Of a stretch of 7,185 bases of DNA, positions 1-6,054 are shown one piece after another (position 1 is the stretch's first letter; the number at the start of each line of letters is the position of its first letter). The translations under genes were made by a program, and so were the position numbers. Origin of the DNA: Deltaproteobacteria bacterium UBA3076 (GTDB taxonomy: Bacteria > Desulfobacterota > Dissulfuribacteria > Dissulfuribacterales > UBA3076); the NCBI GenBank assembly GCA_002367355.1, contig DFBQ01000075.1:1-7185 (forward strand). The letters are read 5' to 3'. The notes under the pieces are model-generated. The model did no database searches, had not been told where the DNA came from, and worked only from the letters and a program-made list of their open reading frames with translations.

Positions 1-110
1 TCAGAAAACGGTGAAACTTCAGATGTATTATACGGCCTATTTTATATAGAAAAATGCAGCAGGTCAATTTAACTACCTGAATTTTCAGAAAACAACAAAA
101 TGAGCCGTAT

Positions 111-145
111 TTAATCCACAGATTTCACAAATTACGTGGATTACT
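111..145. repeat. Short dispersed repeat, longer version
   Basis: Begins TTAATCCACAGATT, ends GATTACT, and carries an extra nine bases (TCACAAATT) compared with the related copy at 298-323. The same kind of short repeat, built from units close to CACAGATTA, is frequent in intergenic DNA of many bacteria. No coding role is visible. Confidence 0.6.
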
Positions 146-297
146 TTAATTTCCATCCTCCGCCACAACTTATTTCCTTTTAGCAAGTTATAAATTATTT
201 TATCAAGGAAATTAATTACTTGTATTCCAGAGCAATTACGACGGCATGATCTTCGCGAGGAAAAATGGGGTTGAACGTACCATGTTTGCGCTGTTTT

Positions 298-323
298 TTA
301 ATCCACAGATTACACGGATTACT
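298..323. repeat. Short dispersed repeat, shorter version
   Basis: TTAATCCACAGATT followed by ACACGGATTACT, in the same orientation as the copy at 111-145 and matching it apart from a nine-base gap and two substitutions (CGTGG versus CACGG). It lies just downstream of the antitoxin stop codon, where a toxin gene would be expected. Confidence 0.6.
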
Positions 324-327
324 CTGA

Positions 328-591
328 TCATTTGAAGGACGATGCGAAATCTGTAGGGTTTAATTCCCCGCAGCTTGCTGCGATAGAAAAGATAACACAC
401 TCATTAGAAGTTGTTTCAGGAAGTTGAGTCCAGCGTTTACGTGCACGGGCCAGTATCTTGGTACGGTCGGTATATCGAATTTTTAGCATTTCCCGTACTT
501 CCTGCTCCATGGAAGTGGCCTTGTAATGGGCCACTTTCTTGATGTGTGATAGCACTTCATCAGGAATATTACGTATTGTAAGTGCAGCCAT
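328..591 (-). CDS. FitA/VapB-like ribbon-helix-helix antitoxin, orphan, C-terminus atypical
   Basis: An 87-residue protein whose first about 40 residues look like the ribbon-helix-helix antitoxins of FitAB/VapBC-type toxin-antitoxin pairs: beta strand AALTIRNI (2-9), helix PDEVLSHIKKVA (10-21), a turn, then SMEQEVREMLK (27-37). In the family this part dimerises and binds the operon's operator, and the C-terminal part wraps the PIN-domain toxin. The stretch ILARARKRWTQLPETTSNE (46-64) still resembles relatives. After that the sequence turns into a cysteine- and serine-containing tail translated partly from a short CGCAGC-TT-GCTGCG inverted repeat, so the natural end may be lost. No PIN-domain frame follows in the 327 bases downstream. 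The start ATG has only a weak GAG upstream. It may be a decayed orphan antitoxin or a free-standing regulator. The family call is moderately sure; function is uncertain. Confidence 0.6.
   Translation of the reverse strand: MAALTIRNIPDEVLSHIKKVAHYKATSMEQEVREMLKIRYTDRTKILARARKRWTQLPETTSNECVIFSIAASCGELNPTDFASSFK
369..382. repeat. Short perfect inverted repeat at the end of the antitoxin frame
   Basis: CGCAGC-TT-GCTGCG, two 6-bp arms around two bases, lies in the distal part of the antitoxin coding frame. It encodes part of the atypical tail. This suggests that a mobile or recombinogenic short sequence joined or replaced the original 3' end of the gene, which is inference. Confidence 0.4.
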
Positions 592-665
592 ATTTCACTC
601 TATCGAGCTACTTGCAAAATTGTCATCATTTGTTAATTCTCCCCATCCCCTTCCTTTAATCTTTT

Positions 666-685
666 ACATGCTAGCATGTTGTCAA
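666..685 (-). promoter_or_regulatory. Palindrome next to a -35-like hexamer: possible antitoxin promoter/operator
   Basis: Positions 666-679 are a perfect 14-bp palindrome, ACATGCTAGCATGT. Directly upstream on the minus strand is TTGACA (680-685), a consensus -35 box. A -10 at the right distance (657-662, AGATTA) is poor. The site is about 75 bases before the antitoxin ATG. Ribbon-helix-helix antitoxins commonly repress their own promoter through a palindrome, so an autoregulatory operator is a reasonable inference. It could also be chance, or part of the argF mRNA 3' end, but it lacks the U-tract of a terminator. Confidence 0.4.
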
Positions 686-740
686 ACTGCGGGTAAACTG
701 AGGAGGGGAGGGGTATTCAGACATGGAGATAAAATAATCC

Positions 741-1673
741 CTACAACTCCATGGCCCATTCCAGCACGGCCTTGTGGAGATGCATCTTGTTTTCTGCCTG
801 GTCCCACACTACTGAATGTGGTCCTTCCAGCACCTCCTCGCTTATTTCCTCTTCTCGATGGGCTGGTAGGCAGTGGAGGACAATGGCATCTGTTTTGGCT
901 TTGGCAAGAAGAGCATCGTTGATCTGATAGGGGGCAAATATCTTCCGGCGTTTCGAGGCCTCTTCTTCCTGGCCCATACTGGCCCACACGTCTGCATTGA
1001 TTACGTCAGCACTTTCTACTGCCTCTTTGGGATCAGTCGTGAGTGTGATGGGTGCTGCGGACTCAGCTTGGGCCCTGTTTAAAATCTCCTTGTCAGGCTC
1101 GTATCCCTCCGGGCAGGCCAGAGCCAAGGCAAATCCAAGCCTGCCTGCAGCCTGGATCCATGAGTGGGCTACATTGTTTCCATCCCCTACCCAGGCGACT
1201 TTCAGGGCTTTCATGTCTTCATGCTTGTGCTCCATGACAGTCATGATGTCAGAGAGGACCTGACATGGATGATGCTGATCGGTAAGTCCATTGATAACAG
1301 GGATGCCTGACCACCTGGAAAGCTCATCAACCACCTCCTGGCCAAAGGTGCGGACCACGAGACAGTCCAGATACCGTGAGAGAACCCTGGCTGTATCTTT
1401 AAGGGGCTCTCCTCTTCTCAACTGAAGGTCCCTTGAAGACAAAAAAGTCACGTTGCCGCCCAGTTGTAACATTGCGGTTTCAAAGGAGATACGGGTCCTG
1501 GTTGAAGGTTTTTCAAAGAGTAACCCTATGATTTTACCGATGGCGGGTCTGTACGGTTGACCGGATTTGTAGCGATTTTTAAGCTTCAAGGCCCGGCTGA
1601 TAAGAAAGAGGATCTCATCAGAGGCCAGATCAGAAACAGTCAGATAATGTCTTGGATTTGGTGATTCTTTCAT
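741..1673 (-). CDS. argF: Ornithine carbamoyltransferase
   Basis: Condenses ornithine with carbamoyl phosphate to give citrulline, the sixth step of arginine synthesis; normally a cytoplasmic trimer. At 310 residues it matches the family. The carbamoyl-phosphate site STRTR is at 57-61 in FEKPSTRTRISFE. Other motifs are GEPLKDTARVLSRY, HPCQ at 135-138, WVGDGNNVAHSW, the ornithine loop DVWASMGQE (SMG at 232-234) and HCLPAHR at 267-273. The residue after HCLPAHR is Glu (HREEE) where most homologues have Gly (HRGEE). The SMG loop and HCLPAHR argue against aspartate, N-acetylornithine or putrescine carbamoyltransferases. The ATG overlaps the argD stop (ATGA), so it is the third coupled gene of the arg operon. 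No argG follows; next comes about 150 nt of non-coding DNA and an antitoxin gene. I see no clear hairpin-plus-U-tract terminator after it. Confidence 0.96.
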   Translation of the reverse strand: MKESPNPRHYLTVSDLASDEILFLISRALKLKNRYKSGQPYRPAIGKIIGLLFEKPSTRTRISFETAMLQLGGNVTFLSSRDLQLRRGEPLKDTARVLSRYLDCLVVRTFGQEVVDELSRWSGIPVINGLTDQHHPCQVLSDIMTVMEHKHEDMKALKVAWVGDGNNVAHSWIQAAGRLGFALALACPEGYEPDKEILNRAQAESAAPITLTTDPKEAVESADVINADVWASMGQEEEASKRRKIFAPYQINDALLAKAKTDAIVLHCLPAHREEEISEEVLEGPHSVVWDQAENKMHLHKAVLEWAMEL

Positions 1674-2842
1674 ATATTGTTCTCAATCGCATTTAGCATG
1701 GCATTGATTTCCGCTTTAGTAACAATCAAGGGCGGTACCAAACGGAGTATCTTTCCCTGACTCAGCAGCACCAGGAAACCCTCTTCCATGAGCTTGTTGG
1801 CCAACTCAGGCACAGGTTTCCTGAATTCAATGGCCTGGATAAGCCCTCTGCCGCGTACCTCAAGGATTTTTTCCGAATGTCTGTCGGCCAGGGATTCGAG
1901 ACCTGTTTTCAGGTATGTGCCTGTCTCCTTTACCCTGTCCAGAAAACCAGGTGACGTCATGGTTTCAATAACCACTTTTGCCGCAGCGCAGGCCACCGGG
2001 TTTCCACCAAAGGTGGAGGCGTGACTCCCGGGCGGAAGGTGGGACATCACCTCTTCTTTTGCAAGCATAGCTCCTATGGGGAACCCGTTTCCCAGGGCCT
2101 TTGCAAGGCAGATCACGTCAGGCACCACCGGGGTCTGCTCATAAGCAAAGAGGGTCCCGGTCCTTCCCATCCCCACCTGTACCTCATCAAACATGAGCAA
2201 GGCACCCAGGCGATCACAGATTTTCCTGGCTGCAAGGAGAAACTCATCACTGACAGGCCGCACTCCTCCTTCTCCCTGGATGGGTTCGATCAGGACCGCG
2301 GCTGTCCTCGGACCGGCAGCCAGCTTGAGGGCAGTTATGCTGTTGGGTGGGACGTGAATGAAGCCTGATGGCATGGGCTCAAAGCCCTGCTGGAATACAG
2401 GTTGTCCTGTGGCAGCTATTGTTGCCAGTGTGCGGCCGTGGAATGAGCCCTCCAGACAGATAACCTCATAACAATCAGGGCCGCGATTTTGGTGGCCGTG
2501 GCGACGGGCAAGTTTAAGGGCCCCCTCTACGGATTCCGCTCCTGAGTTACAAAAAAATGCCCTGTCGGCACAGGAATTTTCAGTGAGTAAATGTGCCACT
2601 TCCAACTGGGGTATGGTCCAGTACAGATTTGAAACATGGACCAGGGTCCCGGCCTGGCGGGCTATTGCTTCTGTGACTGCCGGATGACAATGTCCCAGGC
2701 TGCAGACAGCAATCCCGGCGGCAAAGTCCAGATATTCTTTCCCCTTGTCATCCCAGACTCTGCAGCCTTTTCCCCACACCAGAGTTACAGGAAAACGGCT
2801 GTATGTATTTGCAACAGAGGAGCTGAGTGATTGAATTGTCAC
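1670..2842 (-). CDS. argD: Acetylornithine aminotransferase
   Basis: PLP-dependent class III aminotransferase that converts N-acetylglutamate semialdehyde to N-acetylornithine using glutamate, the fourth step of arginine synthesis. In many bacteria the same enzyme also serves the lysine pathway. At 390 residues it has normal length. Visible motifs: GIAVCSLGHCHPAV near the N-terminus; FCNSGAES (97-104) for cofactor phosphate binding; SFHGRTLA; EPIQGEGG (186-193); MFDEVQVGMGRTG with the cofactor-binding Asp219; the Schiff-base lysine K248 in CLAKALGNG; and STFGGNP (276-282). The start is GTG, whose GTGA overlaps the argB TGA stop by three bases. GGAG lies eight bases upstream inside argB. The end overlaps the argF start by four bases (ATGA). 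The pattern indicates translational coupling through argB-argD-argF. The family also includes succinylornithine and GABA aminotransferases, but context settles the assignment. Confidence 0.95.
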   Translation of the reverse strand: MTIQSLSSSVANTYSRFPVTLVWGKGCRVWDDKGKEYLDFAAGIAVCSLGHCHPAVTEAIARQAGTLVHVSNLYWTIPQLEVAHLLTENSCADRAFFCNSGAESVEGALKLARRHGHQNRGPDCYEVICLEGSFHGRTLATIAATGQPVFQQGFEPMPSGFIHVPPNSITALKLAAGPRTAAVLIEPIQGEGGVRPVSDEFLLAARKICDRLGALLMFDEVQVGMGRTGTLFAYEQTPVVPDVICLAKALGNGFPIGAMLAKEEVMSHLPPGSHASTFGGNPVACAAAKVVIETMTSPGFLDRVKETGTYLKTGLESLADRHSEKILEVRGRGLIQAIEFRKPVPELANKLMEEGFLVLLSQGKILRLVPPLIVTKAEINAMLNAIENNI

Positions 2843-3717
2843 TGGACTATCTCCGTTCCAACCCCGGTATCTGTCAACAGTTCCAATAAGATGGCGTGTT
2901 CCTTTCTTCCATCGATAATGTGGGCCTTATCAACCCCACTGCCAAGGGCCTTAAGACACGACTTAAGTTTTGGGATCATTCCACCGGTTGCGATACGATC
3001 CTCCATGGCCTTTTTTGCCTCATCTGACGTCATGGATGGAATCAGCTCGTTCTTCGAATTCATTACCCCGGGGACATCTGTCAGGAGTATAAGCTTTTCA
3101 GCTTTAAGTTCTCCTGCTATGGCTCCGGCAACAAGGTCAGCGTTTATGTTGTATGCCTGCCCCTCAGGCCCGACACCAACCGGGGCTATAACAGGTATAA
3201 ACCCTGAGTCCTCAAGGGCCTTAAGCACCCCGGCATTGATACTTGAAACCTTTCCTACTCTTCCAATATCTATAATTTCAGGCGGACGTTCATCCCCGGT
3301 GTATTTGTAAATCTTCATGGGATCTGCCTGTATAAGATCACCATCCCTGCCGGACAGACCCACTGCCCGTCCTTCATAGCCATTGATAAGACCCACTATC
3401 TCCTTGTTGACAGTACCAACCAGTACCATCTCCACAACACTCATGGTCTCATCGTCAGTGACCCTCTGGCCCTCGACAAATGTAGACCGGATCCCCATTC
3501 TCTCCATTATCTGATTTATCTGAGGCCCGCCTCCGTGGACAATGACCGGATTGATGCCCACGTATTTCATCAGGATGATGTCCAGCACGAACTTTTCCTT
3601 GAGGGATTGTTCCACCATGGCGTGGCCGCCGTATTTTATGACAATGTTCTTGTTGGCAAACTGCCGAATATAGGGAAGGGCCTCAATAAGAATCCGGGCC
3701 CTTGATAGATTGTCCAT
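2839..3717 (-). CDS. argB: Acetylglutamate kinase (probably arginine-inhibited type)
   Basis: Phosphorylates N-acetyl-L-glutamate with ATP, the second step of arginine synthesis, in the cytoplasm. At 292 residues it belongs to the amino acid kinase family: IVIKYGGHAM with K28, the glycine loop HGGG (61-64), R85 in the GQRVTDDE segment, GLSGRDGDLI, NINADLVAGAIA for substrate binding, LLTDVPGVM, and GGMIPKLKSCLKAL for nucleotide binding. It has an N-terminal helix of about 20 residues before the core (RARILIEALPYIRQFA) and the C-terminal block HAILLELLTDTGVGTEI. Both traits mark the hexameric, arginine-feedback-inhibited enzymes and are absent from the E. coli type. The start is ATG with a weak GGAT five bases upstream. 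The upstream gap of 186 nt to hslU is mostly filled by a repeat element. The stop overlaps the argD start. Confidence 0.96.
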   Translation of the reverse strand: MDNLSRARILIEALPYIRQFANKNIVIKYGGHAMVEQSLKEKFVLDIILMKYVGINPVIVHGGGPQINQIMERMGIRSTFVEGQRVTDDETMSVVEMVLVGTVNKEIVGLINGYEGRAVGLSGRDGDLIQADPMKIYKYTGDERPPEIIDIGRVGKVSSINAGVLKALEDSGFIPVIAPVGVGPEGQAYNINADLVAGAIAGELKAEKLILLTDVPGVMNSKNELIPSMTSDEAKKAMEDRIATGGMIPKLKSCLKALGSGVDKAHIIDGRKEHAILLELLTDTGVGTEIVQ

Positions 3718-3731
3718 AAATTATCCAATCA

Positions 3732-3888
3732 ACTGATTCCGCTGAAAAAACCCAATCTGCGGCGTTGCTTCAATTTTCCAGTCACTGCGACGTACGATAA
3801 GTACGTCTTCATTCCTGGAAAATTTTGCGTCTTGCATCTCGGGCTTTTTGAGCGGAATCATATTTCGGGCTTTTTGCAGTGTAATCAT
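3732..3888. repeat. Intergenic inverted-arm element, copy 1 (hslU-argB gap)
   Basis: A structured non-coding element in the 186-nt gap between hslU and argB. Left arm GATTCCGCTGAAAAAACCC (3735-3753) pairs with right arm GGGCTTTTTGAGCGGAATC (3841-3859) at 17 of 19 positions. Inside are two perfect nested stems: 3772-3781 with 3815-3824 (AATTTTCCAG/CTGGAAAATT) and 3789-3795 with 3801-3807 (GACGTAC, loop GATAA, GTACGTC). After the right arm comes a degenerate second version of it (3868-3888, GGCTTTTTGCAGTGTAATCAT). The outer segments recur at 5873-6054 in the same orientation. It ends a few bases before the argB ribosome binding site, so arg transcription from hslU would pass through it. It resembles the REP- or MITE-like non-autonomous repeats common in bacterial intergenic DNA. 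No coding capacity. Confidence 0.85.
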
Positions 3889-3903
3889 CAAATGTTTAGA
3901 GAA

Positions 3904-5244
3904 TCAAAGGATAAACCTGCTCAAATCCACGTCCTTAGCTATATCCCTCAACCTCTCCTGCACATAAGCAGCGGTTATCTGAATTTGCTGAGGGGCAACG
4001 TCCGGGGCCTCAAAAGAGACTTCCTCAACCAGTTTTTCCATTACGGTATGGAGTCTTCTAGCCCCTATATTTTCCGTGCGCTCGTTTACTTCAAAGGAAA
4101 TCTTGGCTATCTCTTTGATTGCCCCTGTATCAAATATCAATTCTATGTTTTCTGTGTCGAGCAGTGCCTTATATTGAGTGACAAGGGCATTTTCCGGCTC
4201 TGTAAGTATCCTTACAAAGTCTTCCTGAGTTAATGCATCCAGCTCGACCCTGATTGGAAACCTTCCCTGAAGCTCAGGCAGTAAATCAGAGGGTTTTGAG
4301 ACGTGGAAAGCACCGCTTGCAATGAATAGTATGTGGTCTGTCACTACGATACCATGCTTGGTGTGGACAGAAGTGCCTTCCACTATAGGCAGGAGGTCCC
4401 GCTGAACTCCCTCCCTTGAAACGTCCGGGCCGCCGGTTCCGCCCCCCCTGGCAGCAACCTTGTCAATCTCGTCCAGGAATATGATCCCTGACTGCTCAAC
4501 ACGGGCAATGGCCTTTTTCACCACCTTGTCCATGTCTATTAATTTCCCTGCCGCCTCTTGTTCAAGGATTTTTTTTGCTTCAGAGACCTTTACATGACGA
4601 CGCTTCCGCTTGTTAGGCATCATGTTGGATAGCATGTCCTGGATGCCACTCTGCATCTCTTCCATGCCCGCGGCAGCAAAAATTTCAATCATTGGTGAAG
4701 AGGGTCTCTGGGCAACCTCCAGCTCCACGAAGCGATCATTCAGCTTTCCATCTCTCAGCATCTGACGGAAGCGTTCTCTGGTAGATGCTTCTCCTGCGTC
4801 TTGCTCGCTCTTAAGACTCGGTAACAAGATGTCCAGGAGTTGGTCTTCAGCAAGGTCTTTTGCCTTTGCCTCCACCTTTTCCTTCTCTTCGGATTTCACC
4901 ATGTCTACCGCAAGGTGGGTGAGGTCCCTGATCATGGATTCAACGTCACGGCCCACATATCCAACTTCAGTGAACTTGCTCGCCTCGATCTTGAGAAAAG
5001 GAGATTTTGCCAATCTGGCAAGGCGTCTTGCAATCTCAGTCTTACCCACTCCTGTGGGCCCAATCATAATGATGTTTTTAGGGGCGATTTCATCCCGGAG
5101 TGGCTCAGGGACCTGCTGTCTTCTCCATCGATTCCGGAGCGCTATGGCCACTGAACGCTTGGCCTGGGACTGGCCAATGATATACTTGTCCAGCTCGGTT
5201 TCTATCTCTCTTGGAGTTAAAGGTTTGATTTCCGCAATTTCCAC
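3904..5244 (-). CDS. hslU: ATP-dependent protease ATPase subunit HslU (ClpY)
   Basis: AAA+ unfoldase that binds, unfolds and threads substrates into HslV. The 446 residues match the family length of about 440-460. Visible elements in order: the N-terminal [16 protein letters not shown] segment; Walker A GPTGVGKT (62-69); the pore loop GYVG (95-98); an inserted I-domain of charged helices (about 110-245); Walker B IIFLDEID (254-261); the arginine-finger region [10 protein letters not shown] (R328); sensor 2 GARR (394-397); and the conserved C-terminal tail DLSRFIL, which in the family docks into HslV and activates it. The start is GTG. The only in-frame codons between it and the ribosome binding site are not normal starts, so GTG is well supported despite a long 13-nt spacing. 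The site lies within the last codons of hslV, so the two are probably co-translated. Downstream of the stop comes a repeat element before argB. Confidence 0.97.
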   Translation of the reverse strand: MEIAEIKPLTPREIETELDKYIIGQSQAKRSVAIALRNRWRRQQVPEPLRDEIAPKNIIMIGPTGVGKTEIARRLARLAKSPFLKIEASKFTEVGYVGRDVESMIRDLTHLAVDMVKSEEKEKVEAKAKDLAEDQLLDILLPSLKSEQDAGEASTRERFRQMLRDGKLNDRFVELEVAQRPSSPMIEIFAAAGMEEMQSGIQDMLSNMMPNKRKRRHVKVSEAKKILEQEAAGKLIDMDKVVKKAIARVEQSGIIFLDEIDKVAARGGGTGGPDVSREGVQRDLLPIVEGTSVHTKHGIVVTDHILFIASGAFHVSKPSDLLPELQGRFPIRVELDALTQEDFVRILTEPENALVTQYKALLDTENIELIFDTGAIKEIAKISFEVNERTENIGARRLHTVMEKLVEEVSFEAPDVAPQQIQITAAYVQERLRDIAKDVDLSRFIL

Positions 5245-5252
5245 TGGATTTA

Positions 5253-5831
5253 TTATTCCTCCTGAGATTCCAGACTTTCAACTATTATATTTTCGTTAGT
5301 GTAAATACAAATAGAGGCCGCAATGTTCAGAGAAGCCTCGGCTATCTCCCTGGCTGAAAGATTACTGTGGACCACAAGGGCCTTTGCTGCAGAAAGGGCG
5401 TAAGGCCCTCCTGAACCTATGGCCAATATGTCGTCATCAGGTTCTATTACGTCGCCGGAGCCTGAGATGAGGAGAGAATTTTTCTCGTCAACTGCAATCA
5501 ACATGGCCTCAAGCCGCCTTAAAATTTTGTCTGTGCGCCAATCCTTGGCAAGCTCAACTGCTGCACGCACCAAATTACCCTTGTATTGCTCGAGCTTCTG
5601 CTCAAGCTTTTCAAACAGGGTAAAGGCATCGGCAGTTGCGCCTGAAAAACCGGTAAGGACCTTTCCGTTATAAAGTGTCCTTATTTTTCGTGCATTGTGC
5701 TTGATAACTGTGTTTCCCAGTGTCACCTGCCCATCGCCTGCAAGCACCGCCTCGCCATTATAACGAATTGCCAGTACAGTAGTACTACGAATATTGTCCT
5801 TTGTTCGGCTCTTTACTTTATTATTATACAC
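5253..5831 (-). CDS. hslV: ATP-dependent protease peptidase subunit HslV (ClpQ)
   Basis: Threonine peptidase of the HslUV (ClpYQ) protease, a cytoplasmic proteasome-like machine in which an HslV double hexamer degrades substrates unfolded by HslU. The 192-residue protein shows the catalytic Thr at residue 17 (RSTTVLAI), D33 in [11 protein letters not shown] and K49 in NARKIRTLY, matching Thr1, Asp17 and Lys33 of the mature E. coli enzyme. It also has the family blocks [45 protein letters not shown] and [10 protein letters not shown]. The start is GTG, with GGAG six bases upstream. It gives a 16-residue propeptide, longer than the few residues usual in the family. An ATT codon just before the RSTT segment is preceded by AAGGA and would give a typical short propeptide, but ATT starts are rare, so I keep the GTG. 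The stop is 8 nt before hslU. Confidence 0.95.
   Translation of the reverse strand: MYNNKVKSRTKDNIRSTTVLAIRYNGEAVLAGDGQVTLGNTVIKHNARKIRTLYNGKVLTGFSGATADAFTLFEKLEQKLEQYKGNLVRAAVELAKDWRTDKILRRLEAMLIAVDEKNSLLISGSGDVIEPDDDILAIGSGGPYALSAAKALVVHSNLSAREIAEASLNIAASICIYTNENIIVESLESQEE
5258..5263 (-). promoter_or_regulatory. Ribosome binding site of hslU inside the hslV 3' end
   Basis: The minus strand reads AGGAGG, a full anti-16S match, within the final Gln-Glu-Glu codons of hslV. Thirteen bases separate it from the hslU GTG, longer than the usual 5-9. The position implies that ribosomes finishing hslV help initiate hslU, which would keep the two subunits balanced. This is inference from the sequence layout. 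Confidence 0.6.
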
Positions 5832-5872
5832 GTTTTACTCCACATCCTTAAATTTTTTGATTTTTTCCATTC

Positions 5873-6054
5873 ACTGATTTCGCTGAAAAAACCCAATCTG
5901 CGGCGTATAATGAATGTTAAATTAAGGTATATGTCTTTTAAATCTTCTTCCACAATTCAGCATTCAACATTCACAATTCAGCATTGTCTATAAAGGGATG
6001 CATCTCAGGCTTTTTGAGCGAAATCATGTTTTAGACTTTTTGCAGTGTAATCAT
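5873..6054. repeat. Intergenic inverted-arm element, copy 2 (xerC-hslV gap), core replaced
   Basis: Related to the element at 3732-3888 in the same orientation. The first 34 bases (5873-5906) match copy 1 at 33 positions, and the last 55 (6000-6054) match at 49. Arms are 5876-5894 (GATTTCGCTGAAAAAACCC) and 6007-6025 (AGGCTTTTTGAGCGAAATC). The core (5907-5999, 93 nt) is unlike that of copy 1 (68 nt): it lacks the nested GACGTAC hairpin and instead holds AT-rich DNA with a 14-nt direct repeat. The xerC TGA stop (6051-6053) lies in its final bases. It fills most of the 219-nt gap between xerC and hslV. Confidence 0.85.
5951..5985. repeat. 14-nt direct repeat inside copy 2 core
   Basis: CACAATTCAGCATT occurs at 5951-5964 and again at 5972-5985, a 21-nt period with CAACATT between. 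The nearby segment 5911-5918 (TGAATGTT) is an exact inverted match to 5966-5973 (AACATTCA). The core therefore has its own small inverted/direct repeat structure, consistent with a separate short repeat inserted into, or exchanged for, the original core. Confidence 0.7.

Larger units (their letters stand above)
1..327. other. AT-rich region without a supported gene
   Basis: Downstream of the antitoxin gene. It holds the two short dispersed repeats, a nine-base direct repeat TCAGAAAAC (1-9 and 85-93), an inverted pair ATACGGC/GCCGTAT (30-36 and 104-110) and an 8-bp inverted pair ATTTCCTT/AAGGAAAT (172-179 and 205-212). Frames are short, lack convincing start codons and show no recognisable domain. 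In particular there is no PIN-domain toxin. Confidence 0.6.

Noticed and set aside
172..212. 8-bp inverted repeat ATTTCCTT/AAGGAAAT as a terminator or regulatory hairpin
   Set aside because: AT-rich arms with a 25-nt loop in AT-rich DNA are expected by chance.
216..359. Minus-strand open frame of 47 codons ending HAVVIALEYK, downstream of the antitoxin
   Set aside because: It has no ATG, GTG or TTG start, runs through the dispersed repeat, and shows no PIN-toxin motifs, so I cannot support it as a gene or as the missing toxin.
700..720. G-rich run after argF considered as a G-quadruplex or as a ribosome binding site for a plus-strand gene
   Set aside because: Only two runs of four G plus a weak third, so a quadruplex is unlikely; the ATG following it opens a frame of only four codons.
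641..740. Intrinsic terminator for the arg operon
   Set aside because: The only strong hairpin-like sequence is the 14-bp palindrome, which has no loop and no U-tract on the minus strand.
539..922. Plus-strand open frames over argF and its downstream region
   Set aside because: They lie antisense to a convincing argF, have low-complexity composition and no domains; shadow frames.
3718..3740. GATAAT -10-like hexamer just before argB as an argB promoter
   Set aside because: It overlaps the presumed ribosome binding site and lies too close to the ATG, with no good -35 upstream.
3832..4233. Plus-strand open frame of 133 codons over the repeat element and the hslU 3' end
   Set aside because: Antisense to conserved hslU codons, begins inside the repeat element, and has no recognisable protein features.
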